Notes: a model not told the origin generated them from the letters alone. A DNA stretch of 64,000 bases from Manduca sexta (GCF_014839805.1 NW_023595264.1:1-64000), one strand, 5' to 3'. Positions 12,191-27,160 are shown, counted from the stretch's first letter. Program-made: numbers and translations.

Positions 12191-13658
12191 TCAAGCCCGT
12201 TTATAATTAAACACCAGAAGCTAATCTGTGCGTAGAAGCTAGCGCACCTAATCAATCAAACCAGATACAAACATTGATAACGTATCACCTGTAGACTTTG
12301 ATAAAGATGTTTATCTTTCTAATGCAATTATGATGTCTATTTATCTTTGTATGCAGTTATGAACTAAGGGATTTGTTATGTCGAGTGTTTATTTTATGAT
12401 TTATTTATGTGACTGTTTGGATTACAAAACGTTTACTTTATGCCATTGAACTCCAGAGATACCATCATATCAAGATATAACTTCATAGTAAATGTTTAAG
12501 TTCTAAGAAAGGAATAAATATAAAATAAATAAATAAAAAGTTTGAGAATTTTCTTATTCATTATGTTAATGAGAATTATCATTTTTTTTAACCCTACATA
12601 GTTTCAAATCCAGACAGGCACAAGAATTCCACCAAAACTTACTATGAAGGATTACCTGGAAATTACAAACAAAACGTGGTAAAACTATAAGTTGAATATC
12701 TTGGCGTAACAACAAACACATATCAACCTTCAAAAATACAAAGCTAAAAACATTAGTAACAAAATTTCTCCCGGTTTCATACTACCATTTTAAAATGCCC
12801 GCCATCTTTGATATTTTGCTAAAATCGTTTCACGTAAACGGATTAATAAACGCGGCTTCCATTTTCCCGCTTGTTATGTCTCCAATCATGATCGGTGATC
12901 GGGGATATTCCGCAATTTTCAAGGCATTTGGAAGATGATTAAATACGTATCAAGCATACATTTTATGCTTTTGATATCTTACTTGGTAGATACTAAAATC
13001 CATGTAGACGCGTTGAGAAATTCCGTATTTGAAACTTTAGGGCATTATCAGACCATATATTTTGTATCATTTATTGATGTATCGCCAGTTTCAAGTTATC
13101 GACTTGCTAGAAATAAATACTTAAGTCCTGAAGTGGTATCGAGAAACATACTGCACATTCGTAATAGAAATTTAATCGCAATGTCAACGATAAAGACGCG
13201 ACGACAAACACCAAAGTAAATTAGATCTACGAAGACAAATTATTTAGACAAAAGTGTAAAACAGCGTTTTCCCATTTGGCCTTATGAATATTCAGGAATC
13301 GCGAGGCCTTGTTTAAAAGCCCTTAATTAATGGTACGATGTTTTCTAATCTATTTCTTTCTGTTCCTAACGACCGTCCGGTGTTTGTACGATTGCGACGG
13401 GCTCTATTGTTTTATATTTAGCTTGCTCGGCTATGAAATTGCTGGCATTGTCTTTTAGCCTTCAAAACATCCTTATCATAATTAGGATTGTTCTGGTGTT
13501 TTTGTTTGCATGGCATGATTGGGTTTACAATTGAAAATCTGAACTGATTTAAAAATAGAATTCGTTTTGGTCTCGTTACCTTAATATCCATAACATAAGG
13601 CCGTTTATGCGGAAAATTAAAAATAAAATGAACTGGCCAGCATAATTATGTAGAACAT

Positions 13659-13674
13659 CGAGAGATATCTCTCG
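13659..13674. repeat. Perfect 16-base palindrome
   Basis: CGAGAGATATCTCTCG is its own reverse complement and is followed by a CTGATCGAT stretch. No context suggests a role. Confidence 0.6.
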
Positions 13675-14506
13675 CTGATCGATAATTTTAATTCAAGTGA
13701 AAGTGAGGAAATACTCATTACGAATGACGCAAATTATTAGATGCCTACGATTTTTTTGACACGGCTGGAAATAGTAATCTGGACTCAAGCTTTGTTAAGG
13801 TTGTCAATTATCTTGTGGGTCACTAACGTAGGGAAACTATTTAAAATATTGTTTTCCTTCTTAAAACATCGCGAATAATGGCATTTTGTCGATAAAAAAA
13901 TCGTCAAAATATTACAATGAACAAATTCACGAAGGCACGGACGGTCTACAATACAATTCATTATAGTACTAACGTACTTGTACAAAGGAATTGCGGAATT
14001 TCTAGTACGGGAGATATATTGCGATGAAGAGAAACGTGGCATTGTGTATTATGGTTCCGCAGTCCACGCGTCGTAACTACAGAGGATTTAGTTTATAATG
14101 AGAACTGTGTGGTAGTGCCGAAAACACAAATTACCTACGACAATTTAAATATAATTTGCAATTTTTGTATAAAAATAAATTGTAAAAAGATTTCTGTTAA
14201 TTGGTAAAGACGTTGTTTTTCTTTACAAATTCATATCCGAAACTGTTGTTCTGATTATAAAAATAATTGAAAAATAAGAAATTATATGAAAAATGATGTT
14301 TATTAGCCGATGTTACGCGCCGCTACCCTAGCCGATGACATCGGGCGTTTCCGGAAATATTCGGCTGGGCAGGCAACCTATCAGAAAATAAATATTGTCA
14401 CGTCACGTCGCGACTATTGCATCATTAATTATTATCTTTGGTTGGACCTAATGAAAAATTATAATCTGTAGTTATTGCGAATATAATAATTAATATTGTA
14501 AAATAA

Positions 14507-14537
14507 GAGTTTATGTTTGAAGTTTGAACATAAACTC
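14507..14537. repeat. 11-bp-stem inverted repeat
   Basis: GAGTTTATGTT and AACATAAACTC flank a 9-base loop in otherwise unremarkable intron. Confidence 0.5.
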
Positions 14538-17500
14538 GACATCCCCAGACAAAAACTACGTTTACGTTGCTATATTATCTATTGACTCAAAATTAAAAAA
14601 CAAAACATTTGCTTGTAAATATTTTAAAATTTATGTATTTCGACTCGGCTAGTGGTGCCTGGTTGTGCCAGCGGAACGAGGGTGCCAACACCGCCCTGGC
14701 ACGACTTTTGATTCAATAAGCAATACGATATCAAACTGGTATACTGAATGCACAACACCGTTCGCTTTTCAAATTCGAATTATTTATAGAATTATTTTCA
14801 CTGATTCGTGAAGAGTAATTTTTTTTTTAACTAATTTGATTTCGTTAGAAATTGGAATGTCAGTAATTACCGTAAATCTTTTTAGCCATTTTGGTCACTT
14901 ACGTATTTACGGAAACATATAAATGGGGTTTAAAGTATTTGTGATTTTTATTTTGTGTTCGAAATTCGAATGACAGTCGTCTTCAATGTTTTAACCGGCA
15001 AGTTAGATCCACAATTCATCTCCAGCAGTCTGAAAACAATAGCTTCGATGCGTTGTGGAAGCAATTTTTAAACATATAAGGATTTACAATGCCTAGACTT
15101 CTATGGATAAAAAAACACGGTTATTAATGTTAATTTGTTAGTGTTGTTTATTTAGAATGACAAGTGAAATCTGTATAAATCCAAGCTGACCACACGAAAA
15201 TCATGAAAAACATTTAACTCTCAGACCAGCCGCGACTGCAATGCTAGTAATAGATCACAAAAACAAGGTTTTATCAGCAAAAAACACTAGAACTAGTTTC
15301 CGTCCGTCTTCTCTGTAATAAAGAGGGTAAGATTTACTGGAGAGCTATTTTCAAATAACATAAGAATGAAATGAAACGGTTCCTTTGTGTCTGCATGAAA
15401 ATGATTTTTTTTATAAAAAAGAAATCTTTATCTGTCCTAGTTGTTTTGTAAAAACTATATAAAATGCAGAAACTAGTCAAAGATCCTATCGAACTATGTA
15501 TTTTTATCTAGTTATGTTTTTTAAATACAAAAATGTAATTACCTGTGTTAATTCTCCATGACAGTTATCAATTATACTATGATTCACCTATATGTGAATT
15601 ACGAAGATATTGAAAAATATGGCCAACGCGTTAGTTGTATAGTAGACCAAAACATATTGAGTAATTTATATCCAAAGTCATAAACAATCTAGACATTCAA
15701 GGTCCGAAATCCTTAAATTCCCAAAATAGAAAACGGCCTCAAAAGTCCGACACCCTAACCTATTTTAGTGAAGCCTGGACCCGAGCATGCCGTCATATAT
15801 TTTTTTTTATCGACAGATTCCGATAAGGATGAATGTTGTTCTAACTCGGGTCCCGAAGGACGTAACTTGAGGCGCGCGGGGCGTGGGAGGCGGGGCAGGG
15901 CTGCCTGTGCTTTATTGAGGCACTTACTTAAATTTGTTTTGGATAAAATTTCCTTTTTTATGTTAATTTTGGGACGGCGTCAAAAGAAATACACAGAGTA
16001 TCCAATTGCAAATTCGATGAATGTTTATGTCAATTTCAAGGTATGATGGACTAGGTGTTTTCTTTTATCTTGGTGAATTTTAACGAGACGAGTGGAGAGT
16101 CATTCGATAGTTGGAATCGCTTTTTCGACATGTTTAATGTAACTGTTCCGACAAGCGATTCACGATTACTCATTGTGGGTTTTTACCGTGTGTATGCTCG
16201 CGGTCGCTGTCGAAGCGGATAAGTGCCCTACTATCGAATCGAGTACATTGTCACTCACAAAGCTATTAAACTAAAAAATACTAGGTTATGTTAGCCACAC
16301 TTCAACCTGCATTTTATACGTTAAGAAGTAAAGGTACTCCGTACGGCTTATTACGGCTACATTAAATCTTTTGTATACTTGAATTTAGATAATTCAGCCT
16401 TTAAACCTCTGTTATGCCTCCCATCATCCTCATTTACTCGCTCAGGACAATTGCAGCCGGTCGAAAACAACAGTAACTGATTCTGAAGAGACTATGAGTC
16501 GTAAAACATTTTCTTCTGGAAATAGACTGGAAATTATTGCGCAGCCCTACGCGTGTCACATCGTGATAGGTATTTATAGCGGTGCTGGCGGCGGAATGCA
16601 TCGCCCACCTACAAGCAGGCAATAATAACGCCACTGTCAAGTTCATTACTCACTCTCATACCGAGTCGGTGCGCAGTACGGGAAGACGCAATTCCAGTAA
16701 ACAAACATCATATGATGTCCTGTGCTACATTATACTTTGTGGGCAGAGAAATTTAAAACAATTACAGGCTATATACGTGTATGCTCGTTTCCTCATTCAG
16801 TTGCATATTAAAATATATTAGACGCGTAATAAAATTTGAATACACAGTTCTCAGATTAATCGTGACACAGATCAGTTTGGTTCCATCTATTAATCTCGTA
16901 CTTATAATATGGGCGGCTGTGAATCTATGTGTAGTTACATTATTTAGTGTCTGAAATGCATCGTACTCTAGTACAGAAATTCAAACTAATTTGAAATTTG
17001 GCATACGCTGTAGGTGACGATTTCAAACCTAATATATTTACTCCAATTATTACTAACACTTGATTTACGCCTTATAAACCTAGCAATATCAATTCAGAAA
17101 GTCTGAGAATTCCAATATCACACGGCTGTACAAACACCATTACTGAGAAACGCTTCGATACGGCGCTGAAATGTTCAGACTGGCATTGAGAAGGCTCGAA
17201 ATAAGTAATACAGAGACAATTACGGTTGTAATAATTCAACAATATACAAGTAACGTCAACTATCAAAGGTTACGCTATTATTTTATTTTATTGAATTAAT
17301 AATGAAAACTGTTTAGTATTGTTCACAAAAACACCGCAATGGAGTAATTTGTGAAGGCGTACTTTATGTCTAAGTCCATTTTAAGTGTTCATATTATTGA
17401 CTGATGATGAATGATTCGGGATAGAAAAACCGATAAGAACTTAGTTGAGATATTGTTAATGTCTTCTTCTAAAAATATATATTGTTCAAATTAACTAGGA

Positions 17501-20500
17501 CGAGTGGCAACCCTAATACGCAGTGTAAATAAATCTGATAGCTCAAAAATTCTTCACCGCTTAGTTCTTTTAACGTTTAAATTGAAAAATAATAATAAAC
17601 CTTAAAGATCAGAGCCATAAAACAGAAAGCACTAATCCTAATAAATAAGCGATGCATTTTTAAAAAACAAAATATTAATAAACATTATTCCGTAAAAAAA
17701 TATTGCCAAATTTTAAAAACGTAATTTGCAGCTATTTTTTGCCTTGGACTTGTTAAGTCGTAGTTTGCTTTTAGCTCTCAGCCTATATCTAGCAACGGTT
17801 ATCTTCGTCCGATGCCAAACAAATACGTTTCTACAATATTTATGATCCAGTTTACATCTCGCTCGAAGCTTTCGTCTGCACTTATCGCTTGCTTCTAATT
17901 ATAGCGTTATCTTCTTTATTACTAGCATTCATCCGTTGTTTCATCTGCGAGAAAGTCTTGATGTCTTATTTATAATCTAACTGCCTGTGCTTGTGTGCAT
18001 TTGTTGAATCTAACCGTATAAGTATTTGCAAAAGAAGTTGCTTCGTAAAACTAACTATTACTTTTTTTTCTGTGTAATTATAGTATTCATAAAATGTGCA
18101 AATATTATTAAGATTTAATAATATTTGTTTGATGCGGCAATTAAAGGCTGTAAAAAATATAATTATTGAGGTTTTCATGGTGAACATAATAATACAAAGC
18201 TTAATTACATGTGTAGAATAAGTCTTCCGTCTCTCATTGTTTATTGATTTTAAGTAATTTTAAATAATTTAGTGCTAACATAAGAATGACAGTAATTAAT
18301 TAACGCATTTCCAAATCAATGTACACACATCATCCTCTCCAATTTTATAGATTTATTAACAGTCGGCGGTGAGTCATTTCCTCGAGCCCGGAGCTAAAAC
18401 TGTCTCGTGCATAGAATGCGGCTATTAACTTGTCAACAGCACAAACAAATAAAGAACTAATTAACATTTTAAGCTAACGCGATGCCGCGCCGCTCTCTCA
18501 TGTGGTTTTATCAAAAAAATTGTTGCCGACATCTGGGTTCGTTTTTTAACGGAAGCGTACGAATTTTGTAAAACTATGTTTTTAGTCTTTGTTTTTGTCA
18601 AGGTTAATGCCATTTTTAAGAGATTTATACTGGAACCAGTTTTTTTTTATTTTCAAAGTATATCCGAGGCTTCACACGCGAAATAAAGATTCAACGTTTA
18701 AAATTCGCTCGCTGGTCTTCGATTGAAGTTACCTCAGAGAAAATTGCAAAATAGAAGAGAAACAGTATGAATCATACAGATTACACGATCGGTCTACTAA
18801 AATTCTAAGTTAAGGATTTGAAATTAATTAAGACTGATCGATCCGATATTTACTTTAAAAACATCTTCACTGCTAGCACCTAAACTTAAAAGAATAGAGG
18901 ACATTCACTATCTTATCTTTCTTACGTCAAAACGTTATGTTACCAGAGCTTTGTGTAACCAAACTAAACACGACACAATTCATTTTTACCAAAATAGTGT
19001 CTTGTTTTTTAAATGAGACCATGTGCCAGTCACCATCATTTCAGGAGTTTATGTGCCATGTCACGAACTCTGTCGTGCCGTGATTTCCAAGTTGCAATGT
19101 TCCCGAAGTATGCATGAATTCACACAAAATACAGTATTACTAAAATAATGTTTTACGATGTAATAATTACATGTTCATATTTCCCGAGGGAGAGCGAAAA
19201 TACGCAAACTATTATTACGCTGATTAATCGAAATATTCGAATGATTATAATTTATATTCGATGTTGAATTTGTTAATAGTGTAGGTAATTCCGGGAGAGT
19301 CGTTTGCAAAACAATTTATTATAAAATAAATCAATGTGCAGCCGAATATTCGCAAATATTTCTCATGTTTCATTCATACGTGACATTGTTTAGCAAATAT
19401 GTAAATATTTCCGATATCTGGCAGTAAAATTGAAATGCTTTGAATCCGCATGAAAACTATTTGAAACAATATAAAATTGATTTCTATAAATTTTTGAAGC
19501 TCTGTTATTTTGTGAAGAAAAGCTAACATTTTTATTGTCTCCATAAAAGACCAGGCTCGAAAGAGATTGCCAAAACCAACGGCCTTGTCGTGGATGCTCT
19601 AAATCGAACAATTGAAAAGTGATTGGACAGGAAAGTAGATCGGGACACTACACGTCAAAGAATCTAGCAATTCGCTCCAAAAATAAACGCGATTCTTTAT
19701 TTTTTTCTCTCTCCACAAAATCTAATTTTATAAGGTTTCCTTTATTTGTATTTTGAAGTGAATATTTTGTTAGCTAAAACATTTTAGTTCTGTATAGAAT
19801 AACGGCATTTTTTGTTTATATCTCGATACTGTCGTGATTTAAGGGAAGGCATACTTATAAAGTTGTAAAAGAAACAATAGGTCTTATTAAACAGGGACAA
19901 AAATAGTAACATTTAGCGATTTGCAAAGAATAATCATAAGTAACAGGTACTACTTGTAGTCAAAATTAGTAGCATTTGAAGAAAATAACTTCCTTAAAGT
20001 CATGTACGGGCGGTAAAAAACAGCTTGATTTATCATACGTCAAATCGTAGCTCACTACACGTAAAAGCTTACGTAAAAAATTGTCATAAAAATATGTGAA
20101 CTACGGAATATAGCCTTATCATGAATTGAAAAGAATCATTTAACATTTAACCGCCCGTGCGCGTCTACTCTTAAAATGTTCCAACCATTCTATAACCGAA
20201 ATAAATGTTATAATTATTTAATCTAACTGTTACGTATACCGTTGCCGTAATTAATTCGTATAATATGAATACAATACTGGTGTTTTTATCACACGAGAGA
20301 ATCCGGTTCGTGGTGTAAACAGTGCGTTTTGTTTCGTGTGCATTTCAAATTAGCTAATATATTGTATAAAGATCTTGTATAGCATCTAGTTTATATTGTC
20401 ATTGACCTCTTCGAATTCGATTAGCTTGATATTACATTACGCCGTAGAATGCCCGAGGAATCGACTTACAAGACGGTATAGAGTAACACAGTACTCGTAA

Positions 20501-20939
20501 TGGAATTATAACCGTCTAATTTATTGAGTCGTTTGTATTGATATTAAAATTTGATGTTGGGTAGTTAATGGTGCTTGCAATGTACCAACTCGTATTAGTT
20601 AAAATTGCTTTTGAGTTTTTGTTAGTGTTTATAAATTAATGTTAAAGCTCTTCACAGCGAAAGGCAAAACTGATTTTATTGAATTTACACTGAAGTATGT
20701 ACATATTATCTTGGTTGATTTAGTTGGAGGGTTGTGGTCGTTTAACTCTCGCTTTCCGATGACCAGCCGTGTTGCGAGAGAAGGGGAAGGTAGAGGGTCC
20801 GTTTGTAATTACTATTCAGTGCTCGGTTGCGCTGGCGTTTCTTGGCTTTGAGTTGGCGTAGAATCTTTGTTTGTGTAGAATAATTAATATACATATTATA
20901 ATGTTTTATGTTATCGCGAATAAACCTAAGTCTGTTCCG

Positions 20940-21040
20940 TTACCGTGAAGGCTGCAGTCTTCGAAAGAAAGAAGAAAATTATAATTTAAAAACTACGATA
21001 AAATCCGAAATAGTGTTTTATTCCGACTGAAGTACTACAT
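20940..21040 (+). repeat. Dispersed repeat with CTGCAG/TTCGAA head and AT-rich tail, copy C
   Basis: The head GTGAAGGCTGCAGTCTTCGA is followed by GAAAATTATAATTTAAAAAC, then CGATAAAATCCGAAATAG and TTTTATT. The other copies are at 5960, 6094, 8225, 37801, 52567, 52677, 57366 and 62601. Confidence 0.6.
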
Positions 21041-22263
21041 TTATGGATAAATGTTACTTTAAATAGATGAAATCAGAAATTTACATAGGTAATGCGAAAT
21101 AAAATACGTCTTGTCAATACACGACATATCAGACCAGAGTGTCAGTACATTTATTTTTTATAGTAGTTTCATTACATATAATTCTACTAATCTATGATCT
21201 AACATTTATTTTAGTAACGAAAAAAATAATATTATAAATTATAGTCAAGAAGTTGTTCATCCTTGTAATGAAATAAGTAAAGAATTCAAATTTGTCGATG
21301 AAAGTCATCAATTCTTTCAGCATCATTCGAGTGATAGATTAATCGCTTAACACCAATTTCCAACACATTAAGAAAACAAACAGAAAACCCACTTGTACGT
21401 TTCTCCGAAGAACTATTAAGCCATTTATCAAACAACCGTCCGATGTTGCGAGAACTTAACCGCACAAAGTTTTCAATGACTCTGCCAAAGTAAAAGTTAC
21501 CGCTAATGCATGTACGGTTAAACAGCGGTTAAGTGCTCGTATATCTAAAACCGATTAACTGGAAAACGATTCTTGGAATGAAATCGATTTTCGTATTTCA
21601 AAATTTCAAATTTAATTCAAAAGGAAAGAATTCTCAGCACCGATAATCATTTGTAGAATTTATAACGTTTTACAAATCGTTGCGATTCCAACTAAACACA
21701 AGAATTTAATATCAACTTTTGATACATTGTGCAGAATCGATATCGAAGAACCAACATCGATATTGTGTACTTCTAAGTTCTAAAAAGGTCTCTGCGTAGT
21801 GTATATCTTAAAGTTTTAAACTGTTGTGAATCGAGCAAGTTGTGATCTGAATTTATGCACACAGAAAGTACTTAGGTGCTGTCTGCATTGTTAGTGGTGG
21901 AGCGTTAAACTGCTCGTTACCAAGGTCTTTACAGAACTTCGAGCACAGAACATTTCTCGTTTACTTAACGTTTTATAGGAACATTGTGTGTAGATGTCTT
22001 TGACCAGACAAGTTGAATAAAATTAGCTTATATAATGAGACGTTGAGCTAATTGAAACTAGTTTTCACAGAGATTCTTTTTGTGGTAGATAAGAAATTGT
22101 TAGATTTGGTTGCAAACTTCAAGGCACAAACTAAGCATTTTATTATTTTACGATTTAAATCTCGAAAAGAAATGCTAATTGTCGCTATTGTATTGATATT
22201 AAAACACGTACAATATATTGCAATCGCCCGTTGATTGAAAAAGAAAAATATAAAAAAATCGCT

Positions 22264-22358
22264 GATGTTTATCTCTTGTCAGTCAGCATGTTTTTGGGCA
22301 TCTCTTCATTTACCACCCGGTGCAGTGAGGCCACTTTGCCGTCTCGTCGAAAATAAGA
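22264..22358 (+). repeat. Unclassified retroposon, copy 7, 3' part only
   Basis: ATCTCTTGTCAGTCAGCATG, then ACCACCCGGTGCAGTGAGGC and CACTTTGCCG, match the family's 3' third. It explains the 63-codon frame at 22235. Confidence 0.5.
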
Positions 22359-22861
22359 AGACACAGAAACAAATTAAAGCTATGGATAGCAACGAATTCT
22401 ATGTAAGAGCAAACGATCTTCCATAGTTGATTCACACTATTACAATACTACATGCGGAAACTAATACTTCCTTACTACCAACGTATACTCAGAAACATTT
22501 AAATATCCAATAAATATAATATATTTAGCAACAAGAAGCCTATTCAAGGTATTTTCCATAATTTAATACGAAATACTTAACTTCTTTACCTATTTATCAA
22601 TAGAATTTTTAATAGAAACATAAAGGATCAGGAAATATTTCATTAACGGATTCCATTCGTAAATAGCAACGGATACCTCTGCGCCAAATGTTTCGAATTA
22701 TTTTGAAATGTGACCTCTTTAAAATATACGAGTACAATATAACATTATCGGGTAAAGGTTAAAGCATTCGTTCCATCAGCGTAATGCGGTAGGCTATTAG
22801 AAAAATGAATATTGAATGCGGTATGTTTATTTAATGGAATTATATATCAAATATGTAACTA

Positions 22862-23098
22862 ACTGCCTCTGTGGCATAATTGTCTTACGGTACGACTGCT
22901 GGTGAGGTCGAGTTTGATACCCGGGTCGGGCAGTATTCGGTTTTTCTATTCGGTTTCAGCTGGGAGTTTGGAATTTGTGCCCGATATGGCGATAGACTCA
23001 CCACCTTTCACATCATGGGACGGAGCAAACATGGCCTAACATGGGTACTCTGATTGCAGGTCAGTCTACCAATCCGAGAATCGGGGCAAAGGCGCTTA
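22862..23098 (+). mobile_element. SINE, body type A, diverged copy
   Basis: The head ACTGCCTCTGTGGCATAATT, a decayed B box and the body GGAATTTGTGCCCGATATGG are clear. The 3' tail is decayed. Confidence 0.75.
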
Positions 23099-25992
23099 AT
23101 AGTTAAATTAGTGTTCATATACTTTACGGAGTACCTCCAAAACTCCGAAATACTCTAACATTTTCATACAACTGAATAACGTGACGAATAGTTTTCTCGT
23201 CTGGTGGTTGATATGCGCGTCCATTTCTATTTTGCAACGATTCCACTATGTACAACATTGAACAACGTTTGCTATTTTGAGAAAGTGGTGTTGAATTGCA
23301 AACTCCACCGTTATTATACTAGCTATAATACAGAATACATTATAAACTAGAACAAACGCGACAATTACCACTTAAATTATTATGTTGACATCCATACAGA
23401 ATATTAAGTTATGGTATAAAGATACTGGGAGAGCAAAATTACTCGCCGCTGTCGAGCGTCCTACAATCCTACTATAAACATTGCATTCCATGACGCGAGG
23501 GTTAGATTACACTCTCATAGGCACCAATGCAATGCCTATATAATAACTGCAAGCTTTGCTAGCTAATATAGATAAATAACAATTGAAGCAGTCTACAGAT
23601 ATTGGTAACTTTACCATGTGATGGTCAATCGTTATGAAGATGAACAACAATAATCTCTGAAGATGTCGTTGGAGACAAGAATTATCGGGTTTTTAATCTA
23701 TAAACCCGGCAAACCCTTTTACCCTTTATAAGGGCGACTGTCAAATGACAGGATTTTCCTCAATTAAAAATGTGTTGGTTAGTTTACTCCCCTCGCTTTT
23801 ATACTCATAAGAAGTAGAGCGAAGTTATTCTTGTATAGAACGGCAAAATTACAATTCACAGAATTTAGACCGCAAAGATTAGTGGACATACTACAGTCAA
23901 AAAAGTTCAGCATACTAACAATAAAATCAATCTTCCTACGAAACAGAAAATAGCAAAAGAAACATTTTAAACTTTTATCGTATTCCGCATAGCTCGTTGA
24001 GCTGGTTCATATGTCATGACTTCGGCTAGCAAACAAAATGGAAACTGCATTTCTCAATGGCTCGAAAATAAATTTATCACTGAACGGCGACTTGGCGGAA
24101 ATATCTTGTGTAACTTCATAAATCGGTCAAATAGTTTTCTTCAAAGGGGCTCTGATTGAAACAGAAATGTTTACTACTCTCAATCATATTACAATTTACG
24201 ATCCGATGAATAGAAAAATCGTAAGGAAACGAATAAACGATTAATATTATGAGAATTTCAATGCTTAAAATATTTAAGTTCGAATTTTTAGTTTTGGCCG
24301 AGATTCGAAGTGGCCGTAAAAATTTCACGCGCGTCGATTGACATTTAATGTTAGTGGAGTATTGAGGAACTATTAAATTAGGAACTACGCGACCACATAC
24401 GCAAATAAAACTGACCAAAACTGAGTAAAATTAATTTGATATGCAGTTTTTCTTTATCACTAAATTATGTTGCAAATTGCAATTCGATTTACGAGGCTTT
24501 TTGGTCTTAAAATCGTAGATATTGTGTTATTCTTAATAAGTAAGAACATCGCCGATTCTAAAAGAATCGTAGATGCGGTATTTCAAGGAGTAATAGTTTG
24601 CGAGGTAAAGGTTCATTGAATTCTACAATCTCAGACTGCACAAAATGCAACTTTATAGCCAGCACATAAAATGTTCGTAAACAGCGTACCATCTTAGTTA
24701 AGTAAGATTATTTATGCTGTTAACAAAAATGCAACTAATTCGGACCTATTGTATCTCTTTCTTCCCAAAACATTAACCATTCCGATGATCGCTTTATAAA
24801 TCCGGCAAGCAGTGTTAATTCTAATTTACAATTCATCCGATTGCAATTACCGAACCATGTATACCAGAAGGAAATAACTGCATTACAATCTGTCTGATTA
24901 GCACGTTATAATTAGCAGAGCAATCGCTGAAAGCCGCTCCATTTATCAATATGCGTGAATCATTCGTATGCTATATATTTGAAGCTGTATTGGGGCTTAA
25001 TTTTAGCGGAGTATGTAGACCATTTTATCTACATGAATGGTGTCTGTATTGGTATTACCGAAGTGAGTACTACAGTTTCACCAAAATTTACGTGAATTTA
25101 GAATGGCCAGTGAGATTCCCGGAGCAAAATACACCCCAATTTTGCATCGTGGCTTAGGTAGTTACTTAAAATTGCGTAGGCCTTTTTTATTAGCCGTTTT
25201 TCTGCTTTATGAAATATGGCATTGCCTCGGTAGAGTAGTTGTATTACCGAATGACTGCAGCGCGTCGGGAAGTGATATTGGGTTTTTATATTTAATATCA
25301 ACCTGGCGCGACGTCTGAAATTTGGGCCTCTGCACCTTGGAGATAATGTGTGTGTATGAAAATGCTTTGAAAAAATATATTTGCCCACATCCAAAAAGCA
25401 ATTGTCGCATATTGCGTCTCACCAATCAACGAATTTACAGTTCTACTAATTAATTATTATTACTAATTTATTAACTAATTGAACTAATACTCATTGCAAA
25501 AAATCATTCCTTTAGGTTAGTTCGGTATCGCAGGACTTTTGTATCAACTAAAGAACATTTTCCCATATTTCGCTTGAAAGAGTTTCGAAGAGACCACTTC
25601 CTTTGTCGGGCCAATCAATACTAGAAGTCTAAGTAGTCTTAAAACCCTCTGCTTTTAGAGGCACGCTCGAGTGAACCTTCACTGGTAAACGATTACAATA
25701 TATAAGAGGATTTAGCAGGTCAGAGTACGCGAAGGGACCGCGCTTTTGACCTCTTAAGATAGTCTAAGCGGTCGTTTATTCAACCTTTAAGGCTATTACC
25801 ATAGAGAATAAAAATGCCTTATCGTTTATAAAAATTACCATGGACAATATTTCAAAAGAGGGGTGGACAAAAAAGGGGTCGTTTTATGATTGACTGCTTA
25901 GCTGTTAGTCTGTGGGATTGTATAATTTTGTTTACGTTGCCAGTAAACATTTTCCGGATTAAAAATCAGTACTAAATATTCCTTAATTTAGT

Positions 25993-26302
25993 TACAGAGG
26001 AGACTCGACTATCTGAACCATAGATTTACGAGTTCGCGCTTATCCAAATTGCCAACTGCGGATGAAACCAGATGAAACTTTAAACTACTTAACCAATTCT
26101 GCAAATTCTTCCACTACTTAATACTAAACTACAATACCCCCTTTATGTCAGGAATGGTCAATAACACGGGCGGAGGCGATCGAAAGCTTGTATATAATAA
26201 TCAATATGTATAACATAGTGTTTCTGCATAAACTCTGCATTACTTATCCGGATTTTTTTATCCAAATCTTATAACAGCGCGGTTAGTTGAGTCTCCACTG
26301 TA
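25993..26302. mobile_element. pogo/Tigger-like MITE, probably with a nested insertion
   Basis: TA-flanked. The left arm CAGAGGAGACTCGACTATCT and the right arm (reverse complement) CAGTGGAGACTCAACTAACC resemble pogo-type ends. The middle (about 26050-26195) ends in ACGGGCGGAGGCGATCGAAA, like a decayed Helitron tail, which suggests a nested insertion. Confidence 0.6.
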
Positions 26303-27121
26303 TTATAAGTGTAAATAATTAGAAAACTTAATGTCTGAATGAGACACGAGCTTCCACAGTAAATATGTCAACGATATCTTAATTAAAATCTATATAGATT
26401 TCACCTAAATCCTTAATAAGTATAGGTATAACTTGGAATTCAACCTGCGTACGGACTAAATTCATAATATGCGCAGATCGTTTTACGTACCCTTAGGGTT
26501 CGTATGCATTACTGATTATATTGCATGATTTATTACCTCCTCTAATCTCTCGGGATATTTTTGATTAGACCTAAATCTAGAAACCTCTCACGTCTTCTCT
26601 TAGGTCCCTATTAATCAAAGTCGAACAATTTCATTGTCATAAAAAAGTGATGTAGTTGCGAATTTGCGCGGCATGAGATCTCAAATGTAGGCATGTTCTT
26701 AAAATCGTGCGACCGCGCGGTCTCGAGCGATCGTCTGTGAATGAACATTGACAGATGACAACTTTTTAAATTAACAATATGCTTACGCAGGTACCCGCTA
26801 TAAATTGAAAGGGTTATTATGCAAGAGGATCTATAATGTATTCAGGAATATCAAGTTTTAGATGAGTAGGAGTTGAATTCCTGCAGAAGCAAACAAGATT
26901 CACTTTCAAGCATCGAGCGAGTTTAGCTGCTAAAGGAATAATATCAACAAACTTACGTGTTATTACTCGTAAACTGTTGAAACTTCAAGTCCAAAACTCA
27001 AAACGAAACTGAACAAAAATATCACAAAACAGTTCTCGCACGCACACAATACGTATACTTTTCACACGAGCAACACAACGAAATCGAACTATTTTATAAA
27101 GCGAAACAAACAAAAACGTAA

Positions 27122-27160
27122 TATAAATAGTTGTTTGGGTCGCCGTTCGGCGTTCACTGT
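27122..27160 (+). promoter_or_regulatory. Possible plus-strand TATA/initiator promoter inside the long intron
   Basis: A TATAAATAG box at 27122-27130 is followed by TTCACTG with a potential +1 A at 27156, a slightly long but plausible spacing. The next 270 bases are GC- and CpG-rich compared with the intron around them. Downstream ATGs open only short frames; the longest (27254-27445, 63 codons, Arg-rich) has no recognisable homology. It could start a noncoding transcript, a host-gene alternative exon on the other strand, or nothing. Confidence 0.3.

Noticed and set aside
12935..13219. 94-codon plus-strand frame
   Set aside because: No Kozak or splice support and a composition typical of random AT-rich sequence.
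20940..20975. Hammerhead-like ribozyme in the CTGCAG/TTCGAAA head
   Set aside because: A CGAAG/CTTCG stem followed by AAA is present, but no copy here has an intact CUGAUGA box directly before the stem.
25098..25425. Four overlapping frames of 71-98 codons on both strands
   Set aside because: No composition bias, no splice pairing and no recognisable motif; probably chance openness.
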